A stretch of DNA of 64,000 nt, from positions 10,336,428-10,400,427 of the forward strand of contig OU452211.1 in NCBI GenBank assembly GCA_911728435.2, given 5' to 3'. The notes under the pieces are model-generated. The model saw only the letters and a program-made list of their open reading frames with translations. It was not told where the DNA came from and searched no databases. Source of the stretch: Apoderus coryli. Lineage: Eukaryota > Arthropoda > Insecta > Coleoptera > Attelabidae. The position numbers and the translations under genes are program-made. The first letter of the stretch is position 1. Every line of letters begins with the position of its first letter. Positions 23,593 through 34,780 of the stretch are shown one piece after another.

Positions 23593-25310
23593 GATTTGTA
23601 TTTGGAAATAATGTTGTAGAATATTTTGCGTCCTTGAATTAGACGCCCCGGGAAATCGCCCACATTGATTGTTCGTCGAGATTTCTATGAACATCCAGTG
23701 AGATTTTTATCAATTAAATGTACCATAATCATTAAAAAAAATCCTTGCGTCCAAGTTATGATAAATTCACAGAATGCCTTTATATAAAATAACGAAATAA
23801 ACACATTCGTCGTACAAAACACGATTTTGTTGATGAAAATTGTTTTTATTTATATACATATCATTCCTGCACTCTAGAGCAAGGGGACTATGATGCAGTA
23901 AAATTAAATAATTCATCGTGAACATTATTACCTTCGCTTGCCTCGCCTGTTTGCTTTTATCTCACTGCTGAAAAAGAACTCTTTGATAATAATGTCCTTT
24001 ACGTCTCAGGTGTAGTAAATATTCAAACACAGATGAGTATGAGTACCCTACCTACTTCGACGAAGCGTAGTCGTCGCATTATTATTATATGCTTACCTTT
24101 ATAGAGATAAATATAATATCAGCAACATCAGTTCGTGCCGTATGACTCTCTCATGATTTAGTCATGTCAAATACATAAATATTTTAGATACAAAACTGAA
24201 TTATTCATATGATTATTAAAGCCATGTGCTCCATTTAATTCTGCTTTATGATGCAGGCCGTATAATGTCGAAGTATATCCATTAAAAGATGCGACCGACT
24301 AAGATCACAGGCGCTAGATGGAAGATGATATTCCTTTTGTACATTTCTGATAAATCCATTAAAATTTCTTTTACTTCTACTAAAAAATTAATCAAATATT
24401 CAATTCATATTACGACTATGTATCAGCCTTATTTGTCTGTCTAAAGTGGTATAATAACAACCTGTCCTAGGGTTAAATCGACGTATGTATATTGGCCACA
24501 GACATTCTACTAAATTCCGTATTGTTCCAAAGTTTCGCGGTTTTCGCGTCGCACAATGGGACAGAATCCCACGGAATTTTGTGGTTTTTTGGTACCTAGT
24601 AAACACTTCTATCCACCATGACCCGACGTCCATTTTATTCAAGGTCACTTTGACTTTCCCTACACGTTGGTTTTTGATTCACTTTGAGATCTCGATTCGT
24701 TTGAAATAAACAGCAACCGGTAAATAAGGAAACAATAAACGAATTTGTTAATTCCTGCTGTTGCCTCCTCAAGCTTTCATTCACCGGAGAATTACAGGAA
24801 TCGAGGCCCTCATCTAGAAAGTGTGAAAATGGAAAAACGTGGGCAGCTAATAATATATCGTTATTGCTGTCATATTAAACAAAAACCTGCTAAGTACGAT
24901 TTTCTATTGATATTCCGAAACACTAAGGGATCTTCCTCCATGACTAAATACGAGTGCTATAATAGTATATACTCCACAAATCTGTTCGCCTCCATTTGGA
25001 GAATGTATGCAAATTCGTGGTTGCACCGGACTACAATCCAATTAAGATGCCAATCTCCGTAACAACTTGTCCAGTAGCTGGTCTGGAGCCTTTGACCCGG
25101 CTTTGTTTAACTGGTCCACTTACTTACACCCATCTGCGTCGCCAAGGGGGACAAGAGGAGGCAAATGCCCATATTTTTATGCAGCCTTTGGTGTAGAGTA
25201 ATATTGACTAGCTTTACCACTTTACCAAAACACTTTTTCGTCAGTTATCAAATGAATAGATTATAGCACTTTTTGTTAATTAACCCGTCAGTGGACCTGG
25301 GCATCAAGCA
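23593..25310. other. No recognisable gene
   Basis: The frames at 24400-24709 on both strands and 24745-25196 carry no motif I recognise. No RNA gene or paired repeat was seen. Confidence 0.4.
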
Positions 25311-25317
25311 AAGCAAA

Positions 25318-25645
25318 CTCTACAATAATAGCACGATTTACACGAAAAAGAAAAGTTCCATCAATGAAGCTAATTGTCGTGTATGAAGAGATCATAGAAC
25401 AGAAGTCTGAAATCAAATACCACGGCATTACCTTGGATAGTAAACTTATTTAAAATAAGCATATTGAAAACAAAACTGCTGTTGTGATTGTACATTATGA
25501 ATGTCAGACCTATCACGGCCTATTGGATAATAATTTGGTTAGGAAAAATTACCATACTAGACATACTCGTACATGCATTGCTGGAGCTATGAGAACGTGC
25601 CCAACCACTAGTGCCACATCTCACCACTTGGTAATAGAAAGAGTA
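25318..25645 (+). pseudogene. Non-LTR RT C-terminal relic
   Basis: STIIARFTRKRKVPSMKLIV, then EIKYHGITLDSKLI and NKHIENKT, match the block after motif C in Jockey/R1-type RTs (FTRKRK, V+YLGITLDSKL.W..HI). Later ACIAGAMRTCPTT matches the downstream (I)TGA+RTTPT block. Stops and a frameshift (TGATAATAATTTGG region) break it. It abuts copy C of the unclassified repeat. Confidence 0.65.
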
Positions 25646-25650
25646 GCAAA

Positions 25651-25755
25651 TGTGTCCACCCCTATCAGAGGGCTTAAGCGATTGCAAACTCACATACCAA
25701 AATTTAGCTCATTTGGTTAAAGCGTTTAGGCGCTATCGTGCAGAAACACACATAG
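25651..25755 (+). repeat. Unclassified interspersed repeat, copy C (partial)
   Basis: Contains GTGTCCACCCCTATCAGAGG, GCTTAAGCGATT, CTCACATACCAAAATTTAGC and GCGTTTAGGCGCTATCGTG. These are in the same order as copies A and B, but about 15 bp are deleted after GCGATT and both ends are missing. Confidence 0.7.
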
Positions 25756-26600
25756 ACTTTAGCACGTTCAGGCAAAGAATGGAAACGCAATATTTTGGTG
25801 ACGACTAGATAGGAAATGCTGGACTGTCCAGTAGCTGCTCAATTATAGTTCGAAGTGTCGTAGTTTAGATAATCCACACACTTCTAAGTTAAGATAGTTG
25901 TGGAAAATCTATGTTCTCTGTAGCTAAATTAATGCTATAAACACTTATCATGGAATAAGTGATGATGTGTTTCCATTTCAACTTCTCAAACTCGGAAAAC
26001 TAATTCAATGAATTTGTGACACACCACCGGTGTTGGTTGCTTTCCAACTATTCGACAATTTTGGTACTCGTGTGTTATTCCTACTCTTTGGTTTGGTTAG
26101 AGAAAGAGAGCGAGAATCCATATTATATCGATTTGCAACATACACATATATACAAATTTATAGCTATATTTGCATCCATATAAAGGAAATAATTAATTAG
26201 TTTTGCGTTGACAGAAAATTGTAGCTTCAACTTATAGGAAAAGGGTATATACCTTTCTATTCGATATATTTTGACTATATTGCACGCAAATTCATAACGG
26301 AAATGCGAGGAAATTATGTTTTACAGTTGAGTAAAGACATTTTAATTCGTTTTTTAATTTGAATTTCTAATAAAAATCATTAGGATTATCATTATTTTTC
26401 GCTCTTCCATACCATTTGCAATAAAGTTCACCGGAAATACGTCTTTTGGGTTATTTTCGACGTAAATAAGCATTTTCTCAAATTTTCTATCATGAAAATG
26501 CTCTATAACTAGCATTTCCTAATGATTTAATGCTGAAGCTCAACAGTTTGGATATCAAGATAACCTCGGAATGTTTATGTTCATATCTGCATGATATTTT
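25756..26600. other. No recognisable gene
   Basis: AT-rich DNA with no coding, RNA or repeat signal that I can support. Confidence 0.45.
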
Positions 26601-26800
26601 GGCACCTCTGGATTACTGCAAGGGTCAAACTTGGAACCCCTACATTTACTTTTATTTATCAATGATCTTGATAGCAAATTATTGTTCGATGATGACTGTA
26701 ACATTTTTTCCTGTAAATAATCTTGATGATGGTGTCCGGTTTCAAACTGATCTGTTTAATGAGCTGAGCTTGAACGCACCTAAATGAAAACAACCTTTCC
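26601..26800 (+). pseudogene. CR1/Jockey RT fragment around motif C
   Basis: LLQGSNLEPLHLLLFINDLD then SKLLFDDDCNIF matches the PQGSNLGPLLF..FINDL and FADD blocks. The motif C Ala has become Asp (FDDD) and a stop follows. DDGVRFQTDLFNELSLNA in another frame continues the palm-thumb connection. Only about 200 bp are recognisable. Confidence 0.65.
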
Positions 26801-27357
26801 AAGAAAAAGAAAAATAATTGGTAAACATATGGATTTATGGTGCGAAACTGCAGAGGCTTTGACAACAATGATGCCCTTTCAAAGGGCTTAAGAGTTTAGT
26901 CCGCATGCAGCATGTAAAAAATAAAACAAGTAGCTACACACAAAATATATGAATAAAAAGTTTAGATCACGTTTCTTTCTGAGAATTCAAATACCAAATA
27001 TTCTTCCATAATAATAAAATGACTCCCTGATAAAAAGTGATTTCATCTTCTCGAGAAATAATTTAGGCGGAAGCTCTCTCACATGTCGGGGCAAAGTTCT
27101 CATTATTCCTAGTGAAGTACTGATGAACAGCCGAATGTGGCGTGTACATATTGGAGTGTAGTCTAACATATTTCAGACATTCAAGCAAATATACAGGGCT
27201 GGGTCAAAACTACAAGTACATGAAAAGAATTCCTGCAGTCGGCCCGATATGAAAAGCCTGCAACAACTCTCAAAGCCCGCCGCTAAATTAAAATGGCCGC
27301 TAATAATCGCGAATGTATTCGATCGCCAGTAAGACAATGTGTACTTCTTTTTTGTGG
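26801..27357. other. No recognisable gene
   Basis: No motif or repeat that I can support. Confidence 0.45.
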
Positions 27358-27570
27358 ACAAAAAGAAGCGCGTGTGGGTTAGAAATTAGATATTTCGAAG
27401 AATAATGGTTTTTCTGCTATGTTGCCGAATGAACTAGTTAATGAGGATCTGGCAGAATATAGAAATTTTATAAGAATATGTAACGAGGATTTTGACTAAT
27501 TGTTAGAAAAGATTACTCCTCTCATAATGAAATGGGACACTTAAGAGATGCAATTTCTGCCTTTAGAACT
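27358..27570 (+). pseudogene. PIF/Harbinger nuclease N-terminal relic
   Basis: KKRVWVRN is followed by a stop and IFRR, then NELVNEDLAEYRNFIRICNE, DFD (stop) LLEKITPLIMK and DT. This follows the N-terminus of HARBI1/ALP1-type nucleases: WVR.W..RR, then E...ED...Y.NFLRM....FD.LL..I.P.I...DT.MR. At least three stops or frameshifts lie within 200 bp and the catalytic DDE_4 domain is absent. It is the only Harbinger trace I see in the window. Confidence 0.65.
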
Positions 27571-28952
27571 CTACAAAGAAACTTTCGTGCGTCAAGACCG
27601 GCAATTTCTAAGTGGGGGTACCTACTAGTACACAATTTCAGTAGCTAACTTGCTTTAGCTACTGGTCCCGTGTAAATTCACCATAAACATGGGGTATTCG
27701 TCCACTAAAAAAACCCTAAAGAACGGGGAGGTTATGATTCTCCATACAAAAAGTGTGAAAGAAAGATCATATGAACTTAGATCCAGAAATGTCTCCCAAG
27801 GAAGCTCCCCGCTTAAAAGATAGCATCCCAAAAACAGTTTTTTGCTCGACAACTTTTGATTCACGTGTCAAATTTTGTACACGAATTACATCGGACCCTG
27901 TATATGGTGGACTCAGACACGGTGATGCTCTTTTTAATTATTTATGCTGAGGGAAATAGGGCATCATTACTTCCAGAACATATATGTGTGGGGTAGGTTG
28001 CAAACAACGTTTTTGGAAGACGGGAAGTTTATTTTTATTTCAGGTTGTCTATTTAAAAATGTATAATAGTAGTTTCGTGCTGTGGTCTTTTAAAACTCTT
28101 GATATTGCAGACATAAATTTCAAATATTTTATTTTGGCTTGGTACCTACTTCAATTGACTAATCAATGTTTTATAGTCTCAACCCGCTTAAAAATAACCC
28201 CATCAGCACTCACAGAACATTATGTAGAAACCGGACACATCAAAGACCAACCACAGATCGACACGTAATGTTTTGGTGCGAAATGCTCCTATATATTCAG
28301 CATACTACTGATTTCCTAAAGAATATGAAAATATTTTAATAAATACATACTTCAGAAATATTTGTCTCACCATGTATACACTACTTGGAACCAATAACCT
28401 CAGAAATTCCTTTAAGTAAGACCGTATGTTAACCCATTACTATGCCTTAAAGTAAAATAGGTATCTCCTAGCGAACAAAGAATGGAATAAGATGGAAAAC
28501 GAAAAATAAAAGTATACTCATACTAGGTACTTATCTAAGAAGTCTATGCGACTGTTTTAACCTTGAAAGAAGGCTTGATGTATTATATATAAGTACTAGT
28601 TGTATATAATAGTGAGCTGAAGGTTCACGGTACAAAGACCCTTGTAGAACAGGCTTTAAACACAAGAAAAACCAAACAAATAATAAATATTACTTTGATG
28701 TAAGCAATTTTATTAATTCCTATTATAGAGCAAGCTCACTTAGAGATGATGTATCTACATATATAGGAAAGGTTGGTTGAATATATGAATATGGGCAGGG
28801 TTTTGTTATAAATAATATAAGCTCATACGTTTATTTTTCTTTTTGGACAAATTTAGGTATCGTTTCAAGTTTTTTACTTTTCTTCCCAATTGAGTTGCTT
28901 CATCGACGATAGATCAAAGATTAATGATCCGAATTTAGTATAGAATATGGAA
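27571..28952. other. No recognisable gene
   Basis: The frames at 27655-27864 and 27984-28268 carry no known motif. A GGACCCTGTATA end at 27893-27904 could be a lone transposon terminus. Confidence 0.4.
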
Positions 28953-30375
28953 CATAATAATAATAATAATTTATTTCCAAATAATATATACATTCTTCGA
29001 AACACAATTTATGCCAGCCGGAAATAAATTAAATACTTCCACTGAAACCAAAAATGGTTTGTGCGGGGATGCCATCAACTCATTTCGAAGGGTGCACTCG
29101 TATACGATCTAAACAACATAAGTATTAATGTTAAAAAGTTGCTACTAACCAATAGAACCAGCACATACGAGAACTGCACTTCAATTTAATAATTTATTTA
29201 TTTTTGAGGAACAATCTGCAACCCATGTTTCTACTTTTCTTTTGAAATAGAACATATTTTCAATATTTCTTATATTTTCAGGAATATTGGAATATATTCT
29301 TGGGGACAAGAAATTAAAAGAACGTTGCCCTTTTCTTTTAGAAGCTTTTAGTTGAGAAAACTCTTTTTCTTTCTTATGCCTTGTATTGTGATGGTGATCA
29401 ATAGAAATTAACGTATGTCGCTTTTTTTGTTGTACTAAAATTATTCTATAAAAATACAATTGTCTCAAACAAAATATCCCACCCTCTTTGAACAATAACT
29501 CAGTTGAAAACAATTTAGCCCTATTAAAGATAATTTTAAGTAACAGTTTTTGAATAGTCTCTAGCGGCATCACATGCACATTGTAAGCACCACCCCAACC
29601 AGCAATTCCGTACTGCAACAGAGATTGAACCAGAGCATAGTATACAGTAATTTACTGAGATCTAGATAGAAATGACTTTAGCTGTCAAAATTTAAAAACG
29701 TATTTTTTTGACTAAGTTTTGTATATGCTTGTTCCATTTTAAAAATCTGTCTATTTCAATACCGAGATATGTTATGAAATTCGTCTGAGAAATCGTCACT
29801 TTATTCGTCGCGTCTTTTATATTTAATACTCTGAATATATTTAGTCTTTCCAAAATTGAAACCACGCTTTAATTAAAGACATGTCTTCTTCAGCAATTTC
29901 TTGCACTTCTCTCCAAGTTCCAGCAGTATACAGAATCACAGTGTCATCGGCAAAAGATGATACATCGCCTCTACAGGAAAATTGATAAAGACCATTGATG
30001 TAAAAATTGAAAAATACCGGGCCCAAAACAATGCCTTGCGGAACTCCATATTCTACAGATTGAAGTTCGCTTATTTCGCTATCAATTCGTACGTACTGGA
30101 TTCTGTTTGTTGAATAAGTTTGAATGAGTTCCAGTCCTATTCCTCTAAACCCTATACCATTCATAATTCCAATCAGTGTTTTATGATGCATTTATTATTA
30201 TTATTATTATCGAGCGCAGAATATATCTTATTTGTAAGGTGTACTATAGCATCCTCTGTTGATATGTTTTTCCTGAAACCAAATTGTCTGCTGGATAAAA
30301 TGTCACTAGAAATTTCGTTCATCGTGATTTTTGCGAAACATAGAGTTATTCTAAGATATTTTGCAAATATTTAAC
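28953..30375 (-). pseudogene. Non-LTR retrotransposon 3' half with ATT tail
   Basis: On the minus strand from 30375: SSRQFGFRKNISTEDAIVHL is followed by a poly-Asn stretch encoded by an AAT microsatellite, then KTLIGIMNGIGFRGIGLELI, YSTNRIQYVRID, VEYGVPQGIVLGPVFFN and SSFADDTVIL (motif C). The thumb and C-terminus continue to 29181 (IQYGIAGWGGA, HHHNTRHKK, SPRIYSNIPENIRN). The microsatellite occupies the place of motif A, so the catalytic Asp there is gone. Frameshifts separate the blocks at 29620-29840. The copy ends with an ATT repeat at 28953-28970, after AAATAAATT. It is a different subfamily from the 45044-46480 copy. Confidence 0.8.
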
Positions 30376-30888
30376 AGGCGTATAGGTACAGAGAAAGTGT
30401 TTTGCCAAGCATCCAAATTTCTATGATACTTTAGAAATTATCGGGTTTCAAGATTAGATCAATTCTGTCAGATTTTAACAAGTGTCTTAGCGATAAGAAA
30501 TTGTCAAAGCCAAAATGGCATCAAAATAAATAGGAATCATTGTAATTTCTAGTAACCAAGCATCAGAGTGCTTTGCAAACTTGTCAAACCGGCCGAGAAC
30601 CCATCATGTGTTCTACTACAATTCCTTGACATTAGCAAGATTCTATTAATGTTGATTAATGTATTTCTGGACCCCAGTGAACCGTGAAGTAAAATCCAAC
30701 TAAAACAATTATTACTTTAAACAAACAACTGATGCGAACTTTGTTAGGTCTATGTGACATTGGACCCTTGAAAGACCAAGATTCGTCGCAAATCATCACT
30801 CTTCCTGAGCTTTGTAGATCATTTCCAATTGCATTGAAAGTCTTAATTTAAGGTTCATATAGATTACTTCTAATAACATTTTTTGCAT
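30376..30888. other. No recognisable gene
   Basis: No coding or repeat signal that I can support. Confidence 0.45.
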
Positions 30889-31317
30889 CTAAAAATGCAT
30901 AAATAACAAGTAGAATTTGTCTTTTTTATGTTTCAATGTGACTTTTCGTCCATTTTTGCCGTGGAAGAGCGTTCCTGTGTTGCGCAATCGTTCGAGGCAA
31001 TAAAAAAAGTCCCGGATGCAATAAAAATTTAATGCCGTATTTATATAGTTTAATAAAAGATAAGTTTCAGTAGCGCTATTCGCAAGTTTTTTCACAACAA
31101 TTCTTTGATTTATCATTTTCCCAGTCAAACTACACAACAGGTCTAGAGCAAACAAAGGCCACAACCACATTGATTTGTTTATATATAAGTTTCGTAGGTA
31201 TTCGTCAATAAGTTTTATGCAATTAAAATCTGAGTACCAGTAGTTTCTCTGGTTATTAGATCGTCGTCTTGCAGAATTTTTCAACAAAAATTCCTGAAGA
31301 TTGTATTGCCGAAACAT
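30889..31317 (-). CDS. Open frame of unknown identity, 142 aa
   Basis: The longest frame outside recognised transposons. It starts MFRQYNLQEFLLKNSARRRS, has a Trp/Leu-rich segment around residues 50-67 (MWLWPLFALDLLCSLTG) that could span a membrane, and ends with a basic tail. I do not recognise a family. Codon use is as AT-rich as its surroundings, and no splice sites or promoter are obvious. It may be a chance frame, a piece of a decayed element or an unrecognised exon. Confidence 0.2.
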   Translation of the reverse strand: MFRQYNLQEFLLKNSARRRSNNQRNYWYSDFNCIKLIDEYLRNLYINKSMWLWPLFALDLLCSLTGKMINQRIVVKKLANSATETYLLLNYINTALNFYCIRDFFYCLERLRNTGTLFHGKNGRKVTLKHKKDKFYLLFMHF

Positions 31318-32033
31318 TGAGAAAACTTACATATAGACAAGTTACAAAAAAAAATAATTTCTCGCATTTGCTGCATTCTGTATTCTACGTAATGATGCAG
31401 ATGATAAACAAAAAATGAACTTTATATATCTCGACGAAATATCAATCTAATAAAAAAACAGTAAACCATTGAAAACTTTTGCCGCAATATACATGCCCAA
31501 TAGCATGTCCATGTTTTCATTTCTTCTATTTTATGTGTTTATAAATTTATTGCTCACTACTTTATTTATAGACTTGAAAGGAGAAATAAAAATTCTCCAC
31601 CACTGCTATGAGAATAAGCGTCGAAATAAAATTTACGAACTGCGGCACTATATGACGCTAAAGTTTTTTTTTACAGCGGAATGGGCCTCAGTCGTTTGGA
31701 AAACTGCTAAATTTAATTTTTAATGGTCGTGTAGTTTTTCCCGTATATAGTAGAACAGTAACGGTAGAAGGGAAAATAGTATATAGCGTGTTTCACAATA
31801 TCGTTGGTCATAGGAAAGTGTAATTTGTTTGTTATTCAGTCTGATATTCACCAACCAACTTTTAAACAATCTATTAATCTCAGAACAGTCGAATTTATAC
31901 AGTGTAAAATTAATAGGATTTTATGTCCGTAAATATAATAAATGAAAAATAATTTAATGACAATGATACGTGTTTACATGTGTCTACTGTTGTGTATCCT
32001 ATTGTGCTTACATGCAGGCCGATATTTGTAGAT
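31318..32033. other. No recognisable gene
   Basis: The frame 31469-31723 carries no known motif. The last 100 bp lead into the hammerhead-like repeat and may belong to it. Confidence 0.4.
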
Positions 32034-32152
32034 GGGCAACGACTATGGTACTCTGACGAGCTCATAACAACACCGAAACGAATTCGTCAGTATCTGTCGA
32101 CCCATGCCTCGGTCTGGTTCTATTGAGCCGTGCTAAATTAAACAAAATTCCT
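32034..32152 (+). ncRNA. Hammerhead-ribozyme-like repeat, copy 1
   Basis: The core reads CTGACGA (32053-32059), GAAA (32075-32078) and a cleavage triplet GTC at 32086-32088, as in hammerhead ribozymes. Stem I pairs GGTACT (32047-32052) with AGTATC (32089-32094), then CGAC (32039-32042) with GTCG (32096-32099), with a small internal loop. An outer GGG/CCC can add pairs. Stem III is the short palindrome ACGAATTCGT. Stem II (GCTC...CACC) is weakened here, but the second copy at 60514 has the intact GCTC/GAGC. Homology between copies extends to about 32152 (TTAAACAAAAT). It may be part of a Penelope-like element or a retrozyme. Confidence 0.7.
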
Positions 32153-32244
32153 TGTGTAGGTAAAACCAGCATTTTAGTCCGCTTTGCCATTAAATTATTT
32201 TTCATTTATACAGTGTGTCCACGGATTTAGTCCAACTCTAGGCT

Positions 32245-32500
32245 CTTCTTCCCTCCCTCTAGATGGATAGGTACCATCGGACCTGTTAGATGGCCACCAC
32301 GATCTCCATAGATCTCTCAATTTTAGATTTGTTTTATTGGGCTATATACAAAAGTATACAAAATACGAAATGACAACATAGCAGAACTTCGAGAAGCAAT
32401 TCATTTAGCCTTTCGAAATCTGCGCATGAGACCAATGGTTCTTTTAAACGCTATTCAAACAAATTACAAAAATATGCCAATCTTGCATTAAAGAAAATGG
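32245..32500 (+). pseudogene. IS630/Tc1-type transposase C-terminal relic
   Basis: RWIGTIGPVRWPPRSP is followed by a stop where the DL..LDFFLWG block should be. A shifted frame continues, then NDNIAELREAIHLAFRNLR and NAIQTNYKN. This is the C-terminal third of a DDE transposase of the same group as the intact one (RWIGRRGPIEWPARSP and DLRQRITEECRNIT). The first two catalytic blocks are missing. A TACAGTGTGTCC sequence 35 bp upstream is not a convincing terminus. Confidence 0.7.
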
Positions 32501-32574
32501 TCGACAATGTGAAGATTACCTTTAAAAATTTGTGTTTTCTTTTTTTAATAATGTTATTTTTTGTGTTTGTTATA

Positions 32575-33289
32575 CAGGGTGTTTCAGAAAGACATGGTCA
32601 AATTGCTAGAAGTGATAGAACTGCTTAAAATAATTGTAGCTTGTTATATACATTTTTGCCGAAGGGGCCCACCTTTTCGAGATACAGGGAGTTACAAAAA
32701 TATTATTACTATTTTTTCTAACAAACTTTAAATTATCAGAAATATCGGTCTCAATTTTTTTATATGAATGTTTTTGGAGTCTCAGAATCGATTAAAAATA
32801 CTCACGTTCAAAAAAAGATAGCTCGTTTATTACCCAACAAAAAAGGTATTCTTCGAAAAAAGCGCTTGGTACCGTTTCCAAGATATTTTAAGTTTATTAA
32901 GACATAAAAATTCAGACAATAAATAAATAAATATTACACTAAAACTAAAATAACTCTTTAGATTTATAAAATTATTTAAAATGTTTTCATTAGATGCTCA
33001 AAATGTCCCCCATATTCACGAATGCATAATCAAATCCGCTTTCCTAGAGAATACATTATTAAGGATTATCCATTAAGGCAACTCAATCCTCGTTTGTAGT
33101 TCTTCCACATAATTAACATCAGACCAGAACCTTTTCTTTAAGGTAATTCCAAACAGTAAAATCTAGCGGGTTGAGATCAGGCAATCGAGGAGGCCAATGA
33201 ATTGGAGCATGATTTTAACTCCCTGTATCTCGAAAAGGAGGGCCCCTTCGGCAAAAATTTATATAACAAGCTACACTTATTTTAAGCAG
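32575..33289 (-). mobile_element. Internally deleted IS630-type element with transposase 3' remnant
   Basis: The left end is TA then CAGGGTGTTTCAGAAA at 32575. A 73-bp block at 32621-32693 is repeated in inverse at 33217-33289 with about five mismatches, including TGCCGAAGGGGCCC and TTTTCGAGATACAGGGAG. The right outer end is cut off just after AAGCAG. On the minus strand between the arms is the transposase C-terminus: PIHWPPRLPDLNPLDFTVWN, YLKEKV (stop), and later CIREYGGHFEHLM in another frame. So the element is a deletion derivative of an autonomous one. Confidence 0.75.
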
Positions 33290-33927
33290 TTTTTTTGGGT
33301 GTTGTGTTACTTTATGCCACAAAACGGTTGTTACAAACTTACTGTTATTAAAACACTCTATAGGTATTTTTTTATCAATTATTTTAAATAATAAACAAAA
33401 ACTTTTCCATAATAAAAATTTGAAAATATTATATAGCAGAAATAATTAATTTAACAGCGTACCTATATAGTAGAACTCTTGTTGGATTTAACAAAAATTT
33501 CCTCATTGTTTGCGCTTTTACCTTACGAAAACTGGTTGAAAAATCAAAATATAACCTAAAGCGTTTAACATAATTAACCTGCATGTATTTTATTTTCATT
33601 TTCTATATTTATTTTCTCTTATATATTATGATTTTTTTGCATATTATACAACACTTTAATTAGTTCACCATAAAATATATAAAATTTTACGAACACGACT
33701 ACGTACCTTCAGGCAAATTTTCTCATATTGTCTATTAATAATGATGAAAAACCTGCACACAACTTTCCTATTGTAATTTTTAATTAGGTTTGGAAGTTTT
33801 ATTGGTAGGAAAATTCAATAAGTTTTAGCAAATATTCAAATTTTATATGGTATTTTCGCGAAGATAACTAGATTTGTGCGTCTTGCTATACAGATTGAGT
33901 TTAGTAAAACGCGTCTTTTATGTTATA
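33290..33927. other. No recognisable gene
   Basis: Very AT-rich with no motif. Confidence 0.45.
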
Positions 33928-34780
33928 CAGGGTGTTCACAATGAATATCTCAAATGCTTCGCAATTTAACTGAGTGTAACTTCATTTTCTCAAATGGAAC
34001 AGCCTGTATATTTTACTTTGACAAGATTCAGATTTCAATTCTGCATAAATTTTATTGTCAGAATTTTCGCTCAAAAACTACTCTATTTATTCTATTCCTC
34101 AGACATGTTGATGTTAACTATTTTAATAAACAAAACACCGTTAAAATCAGATTTAACAAAATTAACCAAAAGGTGTTAATGTATTTTGTTAAGACTGAAT
34201 GAAATGAACACACCTGGTACGAAATTACTAGAGCAATTGAATCAAAAGATAGAAATAGAAGGCAAATAATATTATTAAAAATAAAAATAACACAACAAAC
34301 TGAGGATAATGGTAGGCTTTGATGATGTGTGTATGAATTATTATTATAACAATCCCAGGTCATGGCCTACCTGGTGAACGCCCCATCGTTCGTGCACAGA
34401 AGGTATTCACGTTCCGCTTGGCTGGCATTTAACAGCGCCAGTTTTATTCTGTCATTATCGTGAAACTAAAGCTTTTTATTCGTATAAACCACCGACAAAA
34501 CTACATCTAATACCAATTTTGCATTATTTCTTTTGTGTTAAACTGCCTGGACACCCTGTATACTTATCTACAATGATCATCACAAAAGTCGTTAAATTAA
34601 TCGCACAAGCTTAACTCCTTCTTTGCTTTCTAAGGTGTTCTATTTAAAATAACAAAGTCGTCATCTATTTCCGGTATAACCGCCAGTGTTATGCGGATGC
34701 TATTATGTTATTTGAGTAGAACATATTGAACAATACAGATACCGAAATTTTGGAAATTCCAATCAAGGTAGGACACCCTG
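33928..34780. repeat. Cluster of CAGGGTGT/ACACCCTG transposon ends
   Basis: A left-type end TA-CAGGGTGTTCACA starts at 33928. Right-type ends ACACCCTG-TA finish at 34558 and at 34780. Any of these could pair to make a non-autonomous IS630/mariner element of 630 or 850 bp, but beyond the first 10-12 bp the ends do not match well. The frame at 33954-34202 inside shows no transposase motif. I record it as terminal remnants rather than a defined element. Confidence 0.45.
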
